From: Setoptus koraiensis
Lineage: Eukaryota > Arthropoda
Assembly: GCA_048013815.1 (NCBI GenBank)
Contig: CM106585.1
Location: 14,694,001 to 14,758,000 of the forward strand
Direction of reading: 5' to 3'
DNA: 64,000 nt
In this document: positions 44,169 through 58,892 of the stretch, in pieces
Numbering within the stretch: position 1 is the first letter of the stretch
How the letters are laid out: each line of letters starts with the position of its first letter
Translations under genes and position numbers: made by a program
The notes under the pieces: model-generated
What the model was told of the DNA's origin: nothing
Databases searched by the model: none
The model's input: only the letters and a program-made list of their open reading frames with translations

Positions 44169-47100
44169 AGTCGATCGATTAAATCAGCGCGTCGGTTGCC
44201 GTCGCTAGTTGGTTAGTTGGACGCTGGCGAGTTTTATCGCAGGCTGCTGCTGTGACAATTGTCGCTGAAAGATTTATATCAACACCTATCGCTGTCGCTC
44301 ATCTGCGCTCCTCACCTGTCCGCGGCGCAGTTGCCCGTGCAGTTGGCTGTGCGCGTCGAAGCTGGCCGAAGCTGGTCGAACCGGTCGAACTTCGAACCGG
44401 TCGAACTTGGAAGCTGGTCGAACCAGTGCCTGGTAACGGGCGGCTGCTGACCGGTCACTGGTGAGCGGACAGTGGCAACGAGCTCGTCAGCTGGCGCTGC
44501 TCAGGTGCGATGGTGCGCCCGATCGAATCGCTGGAGCGTCACACTGATTGGTTGTTCCTGTTGTGTGTTTAGCTTTTGTTGTTGTTGTCGTTGTCAGTTT
44601 ATTTATTTGTTTGTTGTCTGTCCCGTGATTATCTAATGCATGATTGGCCCGCGTTGCACAACACAGTTCGTTGGGCGTCGCAACGCAAACGGCAGCTCGA
44701 AATTGATTGCCGCTAATGGCAGCCTAATAACTCGCAACGACAACAGCTCCCTCTTCCAACTTCAGCCCCCATCGAGTTGCCAAAATTTATCTGCTGGCGC
44801 GACTCGCACTTTTCGACTCGCACTTTTCGACTTGCGCTTTTCGACGCAACTACGACCAGATAATGACGTGTGCATAGATTATTAATTATTGTTTCGCCAC
44901 TGCCCGCAACTAACTCTGCCGCTAAAACTGCCGCTAAAACTGCCCCTAAAACTGCCACCGGCACCAGCGCCGACAACCAATAGCAAAACAACTATTATAC
45001 AATTGTGCGCAGCGGTGAAGTAACCATTTTCAATGGTGGGTGTGGCCCCGTGGCCGGCGAGCGGAAATGGAGTGTTGACAGTTGCAGTTTTGCGACAATC
45101 GCACGTCGCAATGGCTACTGTGCACACTCTGTGCCCTATATACAATCGCTTTTCGAAGCGCAGCCTTGCGTTCGAAAGCGAGTTCGAAAGTTGCGTTCGA
45201 GAGGCGAGTTCGAGAGCGCGTTCGAGGGCGAGCGTTCGCTGACAGTCGCAAGTTGGCCAAGTCAACTGATTAACGCGCCGCGTTCGATTGTGGCGTCATT
45301 GTCTGCTGTTGTCACATTGGCCAGTGGGCGAGCCGACGGACAGATGACGATAATCATTATTATCTATGGACAGCGATCTCATCTCGCGTCACCATCTATT
45401 TGTTTGGCCTGCTCAGTTCTCATGGCCATGAAAGCGGCTTGCGGCAACAAGCGACCAGTGGCCAACGAACGAGCACGAACGACAGATTGAAATTACGAAA
45501 TTATCACATCCTCGATTCTTTTTGTCTTTCTCTCTCTCTCTCTCTCTTATCTGTGTGTGTGTGTGTGTGTTGCAATCTTCATTACGCGCCTCGCAACATT
45601 AGTCGTTTCCTTTTCATTTTGATTCATTTCGCCCATTACCATGCCCATTACGGCCGCACAACCGATGCTTGCCGGCCGACCAACCGCTCAAACTTGCTTG
45701 CCCCCGCGCCCGCGCCGCGATGACCAACGATGATGCAAACAATAATTAATTGCCCCGAAATTCAGTTGGCCGAGCGATGAGCGCAAAACGGCGAGCGGAT
45801 ATTGGATTCGTGACTCCTCCTCCCGCTTGCGTCTGGCCGCTTCGGTTCCCACTCAGCGAAGCGTCCACTCGGCCTTTCACGTGCCCGATACGTTGCTGCT
45901 CGCAGCCGATCGTGAAAGTGCACGTGCTTTCGCGATCGGCCTAGGCCCGATATCCGGCCCGTCCGATCGCTTTTGCCGGCCACGTCCGATCGTTTTTTGC
46001 CGGCCACGCCGGTCGCACCGGATTGTGTCTGTGCGGCGCTCGGGCGGCCGGTGCGCGCGGCCGGGCGTCGGGCCGGCCCGCGGCGAGCGCTCAGCGGCAG
46101 CTGGCACCAAGTCGAAATGTCAACTGACAAATTGTTGCCAGCCGAAGCTCTCTAACAAAGTAGAGGCTCGTCCAGCGATTGCGCCGGCGACGATCGCAGT
46201 TAAATTGGCTCGACGAGTTTTATTCTCGTTGCGATTTAAGTGTCGATAATGTGAGCGTTTTCCTTGCTGAGTGCACCTAATTTGCCTGCGCTCTCAACAA
46301 AATACGTTGAGCAAAAAACTCATTTGAAACGAGCGCAAGATTGCAATTAATCTGCGCCAAACCGACAAAACTTTGCACAAACTTATCTTGCGCAAAGTTG
46401 CGCCTTATCTCATGGAACAGTTGCGCCTAGTCTCATGGCAAAGCTTGCCTCGGCCCCCGTTGTCTACTTGTTGCTCGCTTGATCGTCAGCCACTTGTGTG
46501 CCACTTGGCGCGATTGTTGCTCGCGAGCGATTGTTGCTCGCGAGCGATTGTTGTTCACGAGGCGACGAGCCGTCGGCGACAACTCGCGACAATTTTTTGA
46601 CAATTTGCACTGTTCAATGTTGGCCGGTTGGCCAGTGGTCGCGTTTTGGCGGCCAGTCGGGCCAGTCGGTCCAGTCGGGCCGGCTCGCCCGAAGGCGACA
46701 TGCACAATGCGCGGACAACATATGCAAATGTGCCCATATATCGCGCTCGATCACGCTTCAATGATCGCCACACACACCAGCGGCCATTACGATTGTTTGT
46801 GGCGCTCGTTTGCGACCTGTGCAATGGCTGGGCACTGGCGCAATCTGTGCGCCGATCTGCCCTTGTCCAATCGAGCGACCTGTCACAGTCACAACATACA
46901 CAGATCACCAATTATCCGATTTCCAATTATCCGATCGCCAGCGCGCCAATCGCAATTAACGCCGCCGCGGCACTGCGACACTGGGCCAAATGACACAACA
47001 GGTGCGTGTCGCGGCGCACAGGTAATGCGCACTCTCACCTGTGCGCGGCGATTGAGATGTGAGGCGCCCGTGTGAGTCACTCACAGTGAGTCACTCACAG

Positions 47101-50100
47101 CGAGTAAACACTCACTGCCGAGGTGGCCAAATAAAGGCGACGCGTAACGCCGATTTGCATATCGGCGCACTGTCGGCGCATGTTTAGCCAGCGCTAATTG
47201 AGCCGACAAGTGCACAACAAGTGTTGCTCGCTTCACGGCGCCCGCTCGCGCTCCATTGCGCAACATGCGCCGGCGCGCTGGCTCACCTGTCGTTTGGCGT
47301 TGCCAATGCTACTCAAACATCGCTTGTAATATCGGTTTATGCGAGCACATGTTTGTGCTCGTAATACACGCTCAACAAACACGACACATGCTGTCGCATA
47401 AACGGATATTATTATCTCATTGGTTATTATCGCGGCCCCCTGGCGGCGGCTCGCTGTTGTTTGCGAGCGCACTTGTCGCAAGTTTCTCACAACACTTAAA
47501 TTGAGCCACTCTGGCAACTCCATTTGTAACTCACAACAACTGTGACAACCAGCCGAAACTGTGCCGGCCAGCCGAAACTGTGCCGGCCAGCACCAACCGC
47601 CAGATTGTTGGCACCGACAGCCGGCCAATTAGCGCCATTAATTGCATCACCGTCGCAAACAATCGCACCAGTATCGCACCACCTGTCGCCGCCCGGTGAA
47701 TTTGAAATTGCAGTTCAGCACTGATAAATTGCAATTACTGATCTGAATTTATCTGCAGACTTGAATTTATGCTGCTGCTGCTGTTGGTGTCGCAGCGATA
47801 AGCGATGCGTAATTGCTGTTAATTGGGCAGATCAGATCGGTATCGATGCATCATACACGGCGTCATATGATTTGTGTAATATTCAGATGATGCTGGCCGC
47901 CGATGAGGGCCGCGCGCACCATCGCATCGATCGCGAATCACATCCTGTTGCAAATGGCCGGGTTGGCGATCCCGCACACATAGATTAGGTGCGGGTAGTT
48001 ACCTAATTGACGATTAGCATTTGTGCTCAATTGTGATACATAAATTGTATTTCGAGGCGTTATATCGTTTGCAAGCGTGTTTGCTGTGCCTTGCGCGCGT
48101 TGCACGGGCGCAAACTGCGCCGGATTCGCCGCCAACTGCGCCAGATTTTAATAATAAAGATTAAGGCGAAAATCTGGCCAAACCGTAGCGATTATCCGGC
48201 CAATTCGAGCAACTGTGCCATCGGCCAATTGGTCGGCATACGACGAAAGTGCAGCGGGCAGCGAACAGCGCACGGCACACAGAAACAAAGAAGCGGATAT
48301 TGCGTGGCGATTCGGGCGCAGATGCTCGCCGAGCGCCAGTGACATCTATTCTTGCTGGCTCTTTTATCTTCTCGTTTCTGCTTCTTCTTCTTCTTCGATT
48401 ATCGCTGCGAAGAAGCGCCGCGAACGCAGCCAGCCTTCTCATCAGTCTAATTACGCCGCGCTTTGTTGCAAGTTATAATTTATAAAATGGCCCGATCATC
48501 ATTAGATTATAACTACCACTCTTCTGGTGTTTCAATCAATTATAGGTCAATCAGCGGCAGCACGTGTGCCGTCGCTGCGGCTTCGTGCGCAGCTCGTGCG
48601 CAGATTAGCTCGACTAGATTGATCGTTGGCGTTGTCGTCGCTGGCGCTCGGTTGTTGCCGCTCGGTTGTTGTGTCAAGCCGCGGCCGCCCGAAGCGCCGG
48701 ACAAGCCAGCCGAACAATCGGCGGTCGGTTTGGTCGCCGAGATGCACAGACGGCTGCACAGGTGAGACGCGGTGTGCACTGTGCCGACGCCCAGCGGCCC
48801 AGTGCGGACCAGAGCGAGAGCGCCACAGACCAACCAATAATAAAATATCGATTACCACGCCCATTCAATTAGCGCCAGCGTCCGAGTGATGAATTCGGCC
48901 GTTCGTTTGTCTCCCCAAGATGCAAATAGCGCTTGTGTCCAGCGCTTGTGTCCAGCGGGCCGGTGTCGATTTCGGCTGTTGGTCCGTCGCGAAATCGAAC
49001 CCGATTCTGGCGTTCGAAGGTTCGAGCGCTCAAAGAATCGAAGGCTCGCAGATTCGAACGTTCGAACGTTCGAAGGCTCGAGGATCGAGGGATGGCCGAA
49101 GCGGGCGCGCAATCGAGAGCGGCCGTCGTTGCAGTGGGCAGAGATTTGTTAGTGGCGCTGGTGTTGTTGTTGGCGTTGTTGCCGGCGCTGTTGTGCATGT
49201 GGCAAAGCCGCAATTAAAACCTAATGATCTCGTCTATCTATACTCCGGCTGGTGCAGTTGATGGCGCGTAGTGCGCAGTAATTGTTGTTACAATAATCGA
49301 CTACATTAATCGACTGCTGCATTAATGCCAGATAAACAATCACACTCACTTACAAGTTATATTTCATCATTTTATCATTTTATCATGCGATCGTTTCGTC
49401 TTTTAGAGGACTGCTATTGTGCGCGTATAGTGCGCGCAGTATTATTATATATTGTGCATTTTGTCCCTAATTCTTACACTTGATACATACAGACTGTATA
49501 ATAATACCCGATAATATACAGTGTCCCGTGTTAGAGACGCGCCCGAGTGGTCAGCTGTTGCCGGTGGCGGCCCGAGGCGATGCGCACGGGCCGCACGGGC
49601 GAGTTTTCGGTCACTCATTTTGGTCACTTTGGCCATTTGGCCATTTCGGCCATTTCACTGGCGGTCACTGGGAGCGCTGTTAGCTAACATTTGCATGCGT
49701 GCCTGGCTGGCACGTTACGAGCAAGGACGCGCACACTTTATCCCATTGCAATTGCCTACAAATTTAGCCGTAAATTTTGCCCGCGAATGCTCAATGTTCA
49801 CCTGTGCACCGGGTTGTGCAACAGGTTGCGCCACAGACATTACATGTAGACATTACTTATAGACATTAGTGTGGTGTTAGTGATGGCAACAAACGCACAC
49901 CAACAAACGAGCGCACTGGACGAGCGATAACTGACCACTGGGCCCGATTCGCAGGAAATGCAAATGAGCGTGAGCGGGCAACCTGTGCCCATATCACCGG
50001 CTCACCGGCTCTGACCGTCACCGTCTGACGACACACAAATCAATCACGTCAGCTGGCAGCTGATTGGTTGTCGAGTTCGGGCCGGTTGTCGCATGAGCCG

Positions 50101-53100
50101 GTTGCCACGACAACGGCACGTCGCAATACGCACTGCGCCGCGAATAGAATTTAATTTTAAATTTCAAACTTTAAACTGGCGCGTTTGTGTGCGTGCTCAG
50201 CGATAATCATTGTGCTCGTTCTCATGGGTTGCCCATCGTCGGTTGCCTCATGTTCACACACACACACACCTCGAGATGCTAATCAACTTGCAACGGCCAG
50301 CTCACACACACGCACACACACACTGACCACTGGCCAGTTCATTCACCTGGACCACGGACAATCGGTGCGCCAGTTCAATTGACGGGCCGGTTGCATCACC
50401 CGAGCGAGCCATTAGCGCGACAGGTTGCGAGCCCTCGCAATCGATCGCGAGCCCTGGGAGTGGAACGCGAGCGCTTGCAATGGGCGAGCGGCCGGCTCGA
50501 ACTTGGAGGGCTTCGTCGGCGGCGTCTCGAGTGGAAGCGTTCGAACGGGCACAGCGGACGAGCGAGCACGATTTGATTAATTTGCGCCGGTTGCGCCGGT
50601 TGCGTCGGTTGCGTCAGTTGCGCAGTCCGTGCGCGGCCCGCCGAGCGGCGTGCAATCGGTGAACGTGCCAGTGGCTGCCGATACTGGCCCTAATCGGCTG
50701 CGAGCGATCGGCCGTGGACAGCGGATCGGCCGCGAGCCGAGATGAGAGATTGCAAATTAAACTAATAAATAAAGCGATAGATAGATTGCGCCGAGTCGTG
50801 CCGTCCGGCCGCGCCGCCCGATCGATTCCAACCTATCCCAACGTGTGCCCGTCCGCCCCGATGTGTGCCCGTCCGCCCCGATGTGTGCCCGTCTGGCCCA
50901 ACGCTGCGGAATCGGCCCGAGCGGCACTCATCGGGCCGCAGCGCAAACTTTTGTGCCGCGGACAGTGCAGTCGAACGGCGTGTTTGAGTGTATCGACATG
51001 GTCACTCCAAATGGTAAATCGCTCTAAATGGCAAACGGTCAGCGGTGCGCACATGCCAGCGCTAGCGACAGATAGATCGAGATATTATCGACAGCACGAC
51101 ACAACAACAGTTGGCCGGTTGGTCAACCGAGTTCCGCTCGCCGGCCTCGTGCCTTCAATTTGGCTCAAATTGGCCGAATTCAACACTGATGGCACATAAA
51201 ATAAATTGCTTGCCAATCTCTCATGTCCAGTGCTGGTTGCGGCAGCGTCCAGCACTGGATCAGTCAATAAAAATAACGGACATCGATAAGATATGATTGG
51301 GCCGACAGGCAACATTGCGGCGCACACTGAGATATTGCTCGCTAACATCGTTCCATTAATTAAGTGCCCGTGCGCTGGCACACTGGCCATTATTCACATC
51401 CACATGTGAATAATCGTGATCAACAGCCGACCGGCGGCCGGCGGTCAGTTGCTAGTTGAGCGCTAGTTGCTAGTTTAGCGCTCGACAGCTCGACCCAAGT
51501 GAAGTGGAGTGAAATGGATGCGTGATCGGTGCAAATCGCCAATTGCCAATCAACCGCTGTCTATAATTATCTAATGTGAATATCGATTTTGGCAGCCAAT
51601 TAATCGAGCCTCCGCGCACCGTTTGGCCGCCGATCCGGTGCGCGCCTGTGCCGGCTTGAGTCGTGCCGCACCGAGCTGTGCCGAAATCAGAGCGGTCAGC
51701 CGAGTGACCGCTGGCGCGCGGCTTGACCGGACGCGCACGTGATCGCCGGCCGATCACGAGCCACCTCTGCAGCCGATACAGTGTTTGAGCGGATTGTTGT
51801 GCAAACACTTGCACAGTTTTTGCTTTCATAAATTTCGAGCGGGCACTTTGCACTTTGCGCCTTGCGCCGGCCGCTGCACGACGCTGCCGTTGGACGGACT
51901 GGCACCGGAAGTGCCCGCGGCCTGCGCACGATGTGCGACGTGGCGACGCGCGTGTGAGCGCGTTCAATCATGTTCGATTATTGTCAGAGGACTCTTGCCG
52001 AGAATTTCGTGTCCACTTTCATGTGTTGCTCATCGGGCTCGTCGGGCTCGTCGGACTCGTTGGGCGGGTAGCGGGACAATGGCGGGCCCGCGGCGCTCAC
52101 ACAGTTAACAGAGTGTCAATCCGTTGAGCACACACAGCTAGAGCGTTGGACGGGCACCGGCTGGAAGAGGGCGCGCCAGTGCCCATCCATTACATTGGCG
52201 GCCGCGAGTAACTAATCACTGGCGGACACTTTAATGTGTCACACAAAGCAAACTTTTTGCGATTGTTTGCGTGCACTTGTGTGTGGATTTTTGTTGTGTC
52301 GGCGGCCAGTGATTAACTGGAGCCGATACAACCAGAGCGGCCGAGTGGGCAGTGTCCGATCGGGCCGCTCGCACCGATCAAACAAACAAAGCCCCTTGAT
52401 TGATTGTTGTTTTTGCACTGGCGGCGCGGCTGGCGGCGCGGCTTGCGACGGCCCGACCAGCGCCGGCCCACGACAGCCGACGACCGACAACCAACCACCG
52501 ACAACCAACGACAACCAACGACAAGCACGGCAAACAAACAACGAGCGGCACTAAAGTATTGGCTATAATTAGTTATTACGATTAGCACAGACCATTAATT
52601 AATTAAATATTGGCCGGGCCATCTACTCACTCATTATCAATGGCCGATGCCATTGACGACGGCCGGCGCTCACTCGAACAACGCCAGCTAGAGGCGCCTT
52701 TGTCGCTTCTGACGAGCCGTGCCAACAATGGGCTCCGCGCGACGCCTACCCTCGGCGGTGCTCGCACAGTCAGTGCCGGACCGACTGATACCGCCGCTCG
52801 GCACCGTCGGGTCGACAGCGGCGCCTCGCACCGCCGCATGGTCGCAATCGGCGAGCGACCGTCGCTGGCGGTTGTTGCTCGCGGTTGTCGCTGGCCACGG
52901 TCACAGTGTGACGGCTCAACTAACAGTTTGCGGCACAACTGAGTGCGCCCGTCAACCCATTATTGATCGTTTGGCGCCAACTGCGGCGCTTCGGGTAGCT
53001 CGGGCAGCGCGAGTAGCTCGGGCTGTTCGGGCGGCGCGGCGCTGCGGGCAGTGCGGGCAGTTGACAGCGGTACTGATCGCCAGAAGCGATTGGCGAGTTC

Positions 53101-53972
53101 TCATGGCGTTGAATAGTGGGCTCCAACTGCTCAACTATCAACAATTATTCGATTGATCGGGCCGGCGCGGGGGCCGGCGCAGCGAGCCAAGAGCGGACAG
53201 CGGTGATTGGCGGACGGCGAAATCGGCAGGCACTTGGAAATGAGCCGGCATGAGTTGATGGCATGAGCGCAGCGGAGACCATTAAATGAAGCGTAACTCG
53301 CTTTGACACGATCCCCGGCGTCTCGATCGCGGTGCGATATGGGCCTGTCGTGATGAGCGCAGCATTATGTTATGGCATTTGTGCGGAGCCGGCCCGAATG
53401 GCGGCCGCGCATTTGCATTTTGCCAGCCTCCTCCTAAGAGCTTTGAACTTTGAGCTTTGTCGATACGCTCGCCGCCAAATTGACAACAAAACCGATCCGC
53501 TGGCCGGATCAGTTCGGCCGACAACGGCACCAACGAGAGCGGCACATAATCAACTTGCAGCCACCACTAATAACTAGTAGCTAATAACTAATAATAACCA
53601 ATAAAGCACCAAAGTATCTCCGCTTCCATTTGCGGGCTTCCATTCGCGGGCTTCCATTCGCGGGCTTCCACTCGCCGGCTCGCACTCGCCGGCTTGCATC
53701 TGCTGACAGCGCCAGCAGCGGCAATAAAGCGATCAAGTTGGCCGCCGAGCGTTGTCAATTTTCAGTTTCAGCAGATAAAATTGACAATTTTCCCATAGAG
53801 TTCACGCAAACACGGCCAGCTTCGATTCATTGACAGCCAACAGACAACGACGGCGGCTCTCCTTTCGCTCGTTCGTTTCATCTTGCTCGGCTCGCTCAAT
53901 CGCGATCGCTTCGTTGGTCGTCGGCTCGACGGGCAACTAATGAGCAGCTTCCATCTATATGCTGCAGCTAGC

Positions 53973-54045
53973 GAAAATGTTTTGCTGCGAAATGTTTTGC
54001 TGCGAAATGTTTTGCTGTAAAATGTTTTGTTGTAGAATATTTTGC
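53973..54045 (+). repeat. 15-bp minisatellite GAAATGTTTTGCTGC
   Basis: Four to five copies of GAAATGTTTTGCTGC with drift toward TAAAATG and TAGAATA. Confidence 0.8.
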
Positions 54046-56420
54046 TGAAAACTAGTGCATTTCGTAGATGTGGAATATCGCGCGCCAGTGGCGCCATCTG
54101 CTCGTCCTTGACCGGCCTCCCTCTGGCGGCGGGCAGCTTCGCTGGCGGCGGCCAGCAAGTGCAGCGCGCCGCTAGAGGGAGCCCTTCGCCAAGGCGGCCG
54201 CGGCAGCTTACGCAACCACAACTTTGCCACCTAACTAACTGCCGCCAGTGCCAGTTGGCCAGCCAAGCAACCACCTGTTGCGCCGCGCTCGCTGCGGCCA
54301 GGTTGCGGGTGCCTCCGTTTATTGCTGTTGTTGTTGTTGTTGTTGTGAGCAACGTATAAAATATACATATAAAACTGGCCAACTGCTCGGCTATTTGGCC
54401 GAAATGAGGCCTAAGTGAGTGCGTGTGTGTGAACCCGTCGTGAGCTTGTTCGCGGCCGATTTGGCCGCGATTTGGCCGCGATTTGCCAAACTGCCGATCC
54501 GAGAGGGAGGCCTATCGAGCCAGTAGGCGATATAGGTGCGACTGGTGGCAGCGCAACAATCGCACCAGCGACACTCCGGCGACGACAGTCCGACGACGAC
54601 GGGCTCCAAGTGGCGCGAATCGACAACAATCGCCGCTCGGTCGGCCGCTTTCCGGTTCACTGGCGGCCGGTCACATAATCGGCGGCGCAATAACTCGCCC
54701 GCCGCCGCACGAACGCAACTGAAAACACAAGACGACTAATGACTAATCTAATTTGATCGGCGCTCGGCCATTTCGAGGCATCAGCACTCAATCGAATCGC
54801 GAGCCAGGCCGCGATTCGCGAGTCCGCGCCGCGCAATCTATGCGCTTTTTATCACATATCCACGTTACGTGGACCACGTACTCGGTCCGCGTGTCCACAC
54901 ATGCCGTATCCACATACCCGCGCGTCCTCATATCCCCGCATCCACATACCCGCGCATCCACATGTCCGCGTATTCGCGTATCCACATGTCCGCGTATTCG
55001 CGTATCCACATGTGAACATGTCCGCGTATTCGCGTATCCACATGTGAACATGTCCGCATATTCGCGTATCCACGCATCGCACTCGCGACGGCACGAGAGA
55101 TTTGGCTGGCCGGTTTTATTTATGTATTTTATCGCTCGCCTTTTATTGTTGTTCATTCCGAGCGGAGCGCGCATTCGCATTGGAACGGCCAATCCATTCG
55201 AGGGCTCGCTTCGCCATACATTCGCGGGCTCGACGCGCCGATCGGGCAGCAATCTTTTTCTCAGTCACTGTTGCGCAGCGAGAAAGAACGGCTCAGAAAT
55301 TGCTGGCCGAATGGCAGCCAGTGGGACACCAAGCGGACAGTTGAGCGCCGATGTGGCCGCTTTAATGGGCCGGGTCCGCGGCTCGCTAATTCACTTGACC
55401 GACGGCATCATCTGGGGGCATAAATCAGTGATTTAAATGGAGTGCATGTGGCCAGATTATTGATTAAGCCATTGCGAGCCATTTATTTGTTTATATCGGC
55501 CACTTGATCGCCACTCGCTCAACTGATTCAGCCAGCCATTCGTGTGTGTGAGTCACAAATTGCTTATAGACGATATTATCTCGGCTGCGAGCTACGGGCT
55601 GCGGGCTGCGAGCGGCCGCCGAGGGCACCATATTGCACGCCGTCGTCATAAAGCGCGCATTGCGTTTAAGCTGCCCGCTCAGCTGATCGGCGATCAATAA
55701 TCAGATCATGGTGGCAATAACTATTATAAATAGCTAATTCCGTGGCCCGCAATAAAAAGCCGCGCCGGCCAGATCGATGGCGCCCGTCGAGCGGTGGCCG
55801 CGCGGTCGCGGTTTACAACCGCTGGTGCGACGTGCTGAGACGCATAAAGCAAGGTAATTGCTTTTGCAAATAGTTGGCATTCCACTCTATTTATATCTAA
55901 ACCGATCATCGGCGGCCGGCCAATGTGCAACATGGCAAATGCGCAACATGACAAATGCGCAACATGACAATATGTGCAACATGTCACTCGATCGAGCGCG
56001 AGACGATATCCAATTGCAATTATTCATTTCGTCATCTCGTATCGTTTGCTCTGGACAGAATCGCTATCATTGCTACAATATCAATATACTAATAATATAA
56101 TAGAATTGCTGTGATAGAATGGCGCGAATCGCCGCTTGGGGCTGCTAATTGAGGCCAACCACTCCGCGCCAATGTCAGCTCACCTGTCCTGTCGAGCGTC
56201 CACTCTTGACTGTCGACTGTCGATTGTCGCTGGCTGATTGATGGCCGACCGACTGGCTGGCTGGCGACTGGCGACTGGTGGTAGGCACATAAACTCGACA
56301 GCCAGCGATGACGACATCTGATCTAATTCAATTAACTCGACAACCAATTCGTATACGTTCGTATGCGATAATTTCATGCGATTTCGGGCGATTGCATTCA
56401 CGCCGAAATATATTCTTTTC

Positions 56421-56460
56421 CATTTCTGTGGGCTGGCCGGCCGGCCTGCTCACAGAAATG
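56421..56460. repeat. 40-bp imperfect palindrome
   Basis: CATTTCTGTG and CACAGAAATG flank a GGCCGGCCGGCC core. The whole 40 bases equal their reverse complement except at about four positions. Confidence 0.75.
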
Positions 56461-56820
56461 CAATTGGCTCAGTAGCCAATTATTGCCATTAAACCATTAG
56501 CCGTCACCTAATCGCCGGCCCTCTGGCTATGCTACGCATCGGTTGCGGTTGTTGTGGTTGTTGTCGTTGTCGTTGTCGTAGGTATCATCATTAATTAGCT
56601 GGCTGGCTGGCTGCAGTGGTGTATGCCCATTTGGCATTCGTCTCACTGCGTCGTTACGATCGCTGCTGATGTCGCTGTCGCTGTTAATGTACGACTATTT
56701 TCGCTGTCGACGCTGAGAGCCGGCAGCCGACAGCCGACAGCCGAGACGAGTAGCTGGGAAAAAACTTGATTTAATCTGATTTGATCCGATCCGATCCAAT
56801 CCGAACCGATCCAATCCCAA

Positions 56821-56870
56821 CAGAGCCGAACAGAGCCGAACAGAGCCGAACAGAGCCGAACAGAGCCGAA
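56821..56870 (+). repeat. 10-bp minisatellite ACAGAGCCGA
   Basis: Five exact units, flanked by GATCCGATCC-like low-complexity sequence on both sides. Confidence 0.9.
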
Positions 56871-57032
56871 CCGAACTGATCCAATCCGATCTGATTCAAT
56901 TCATTGCGCATTCCCTATCGGCGGCTCCCATTACTAGCGCAGGTGAGACAGGTGAGCTAGCTGCAAAGGTCATCATTGGTTCGTTTGACAGCTCACTGAT
57001 CAACGACTCTTCGCTCATTGCATGTTACGTCG

Positions 57033-58892
57033 TTACCTGTCGTGTACAAACAAGTCGTCTCCTGATGATTGATAAACAATCATTTCTGATTATGTAGCCA
57101 AATACTTGATTGGGGAGTCCCACACACACACACACACACACACACTTACCTGTTAGACTTACCTGTGTGTGTATATATAGATATAGACAGGTAAATCCGG
57201 TTAGATGACAGTGTGAAAAGCAGCACGATGACAGCTGTGAACCAATCAATCGACTAGATTGACTTTTGTCACAAAAAACTGCACTGCCTGCGCTTGTCGA
57301 CACAAACTGTGCCGAAACTGTGCCGGCGCGAGCACAGTCGGCGCATAAGTGGGCTCAAAAGTGGGCGCACAGTCGCACACAAAATTAGCCCTCGTTAGTG
57401 TCAGTTGAAAGGGTTACCTGTTGCCTTTGTCATGTTACCTGTCTGAATGTCGTCTGACACATTATTACACATTGGCGCCTGTAACGAGTGGCTGCAACAA
57501 GTGGCTGCGCCACAGCAGCCGCAACAACAGCCAACGATCAATTATGTATATTATTATATATTTTGTTGTGTCGCTGGCGAATAGACGGCGCCGTATTAGT
57601 CACACGGTGCCGTCTGATTCCAAGGTTGCCAAATACGACAACGACAACGACAGCGACAACGACGACGACGAGATTTTGTACGATTGCATGATCGATTCGT
57701 CCTGTGCGATCACGCCAGTTAATGAGATCCGATCACGATATTTAATCTCTTTTCAATTTGCCAGCGACAACAGCGACACACTGACTCTGGCTTGTGAGAC
57801 ACTTGACTTTGTTCGGCTCGCTGACTCACGTCGAGCGGCGCGCCGATCGCCCAAAATATCGCCAAAAAGTAAGTAACGTCTGGCTGACATCACACGATAC
57901 TAATATCGGCTTGACATGAGACAGCTATCAGACCATTAGCGTCTCGGCGGCTCGAGTGGACGAGATCGGAATGCTGACAATCGGCGGCTTGCGCAACGAT
58001 CGAAATGGGAACAAATTCTTTCGTTCACATGGCCGAATCGGCCACTGCAGCGACCAATGGCGCTACCAATGAATTCCAATCCGACAACACACATTACATA
58101 AGCATGCGCATTATTATTTATTTATCGTCTCATTTATAAATAAGATGATGATTTATACAACAACGAAAGCCACTCACTCACGTATAATCCACGCTCGCCG
58201 GCCGGCCGCCTGGCAAGCTAGTTGCCGGCGTTGTCGCTGCTCCATTGAGCCATTGACTCGAGCATTTTGCCTTCGTTGAACGGCCTTTGAATGGCCGTTC
58301 AACGACGGATTCATGGACGGGATTCATTGGCAAAAAAATGGCCGAAAATCGATGTGTGCGCTCCATCTAGATCTATAGATACGCATGTCTATAGATGCAC
58401 AGAAACTTGTTTTCGTTGCGCTCGCTCGACATTATAACTACTAATAGAGACATTAGTGCGCATTACATCGCATTGTGGCCGCACTGACCACTGGCCATCG
58501 TTGGCTGGCCATCGTTGGCTGGCCATCGTTGGGCTGGCCAGCGCCAATCAAACGATAATCTTTGGCTCGAATCTGAGCCAGAGCATGCGATCGACGCTTG
58601 TATCGGCGCTCATTCAATTGGCTCGATAGAATGCGCCGGCCAGCGAGCCAACAGAGTCGAGAGAGAGAGCAACATTACAAATTCAATTGGTACGTCGGAT
58701 GATTCATGGCTTGAGAACGTGCTTGCACAACAAGCGCTCGCTGTGAGTCTCAGTATCTATCGCATTTTCAATCAACAAACAACAAATATCAACAACAGAA
58801 AAATCACAAATTTGTCGTGATGCACACTCGCTCCGAATCGCCGATCACTATTACCTGTAGCCTGTTACCTGTTACCTGTTACCTGTTACCTG
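57033..58892. promoter_or_regulatory. Cluster of TTACCTG (CAGGTAA) motifs
   Basis: Eleven TTACCTG or CAGGTAA heptamers: six between 57033 and 57441, and five at 58851-58892, four of which form a 7-bp array. CAGGTA-type heptamers are known sites for the Drosophila pioneer factor Zelda and overlap E-boxes. An enhancer role here is inferred only. Confidence 0.3.
58273..58305. repeat. 13-bp inverted repeat
   Basis: TCGTTGAACGGCC and its reverse complement around a 7-base loop. Confidence 0.75.

Noticed and set aside
44365-44425. tRNA B-box-like GGTCGAAC and GTTCGAA words
   Set aside because: They belong to a TTCGAA-rich tandem cluster; no A box or cloverleaf could be drawn.
54753-55436. 227-codon open frame on the plus strand
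   Set aside because: Largely made of the CGCGTATCCACA-type tandem array and GC-rich sequence; a 154-codon frame overlaps it on the other strand; no motif.
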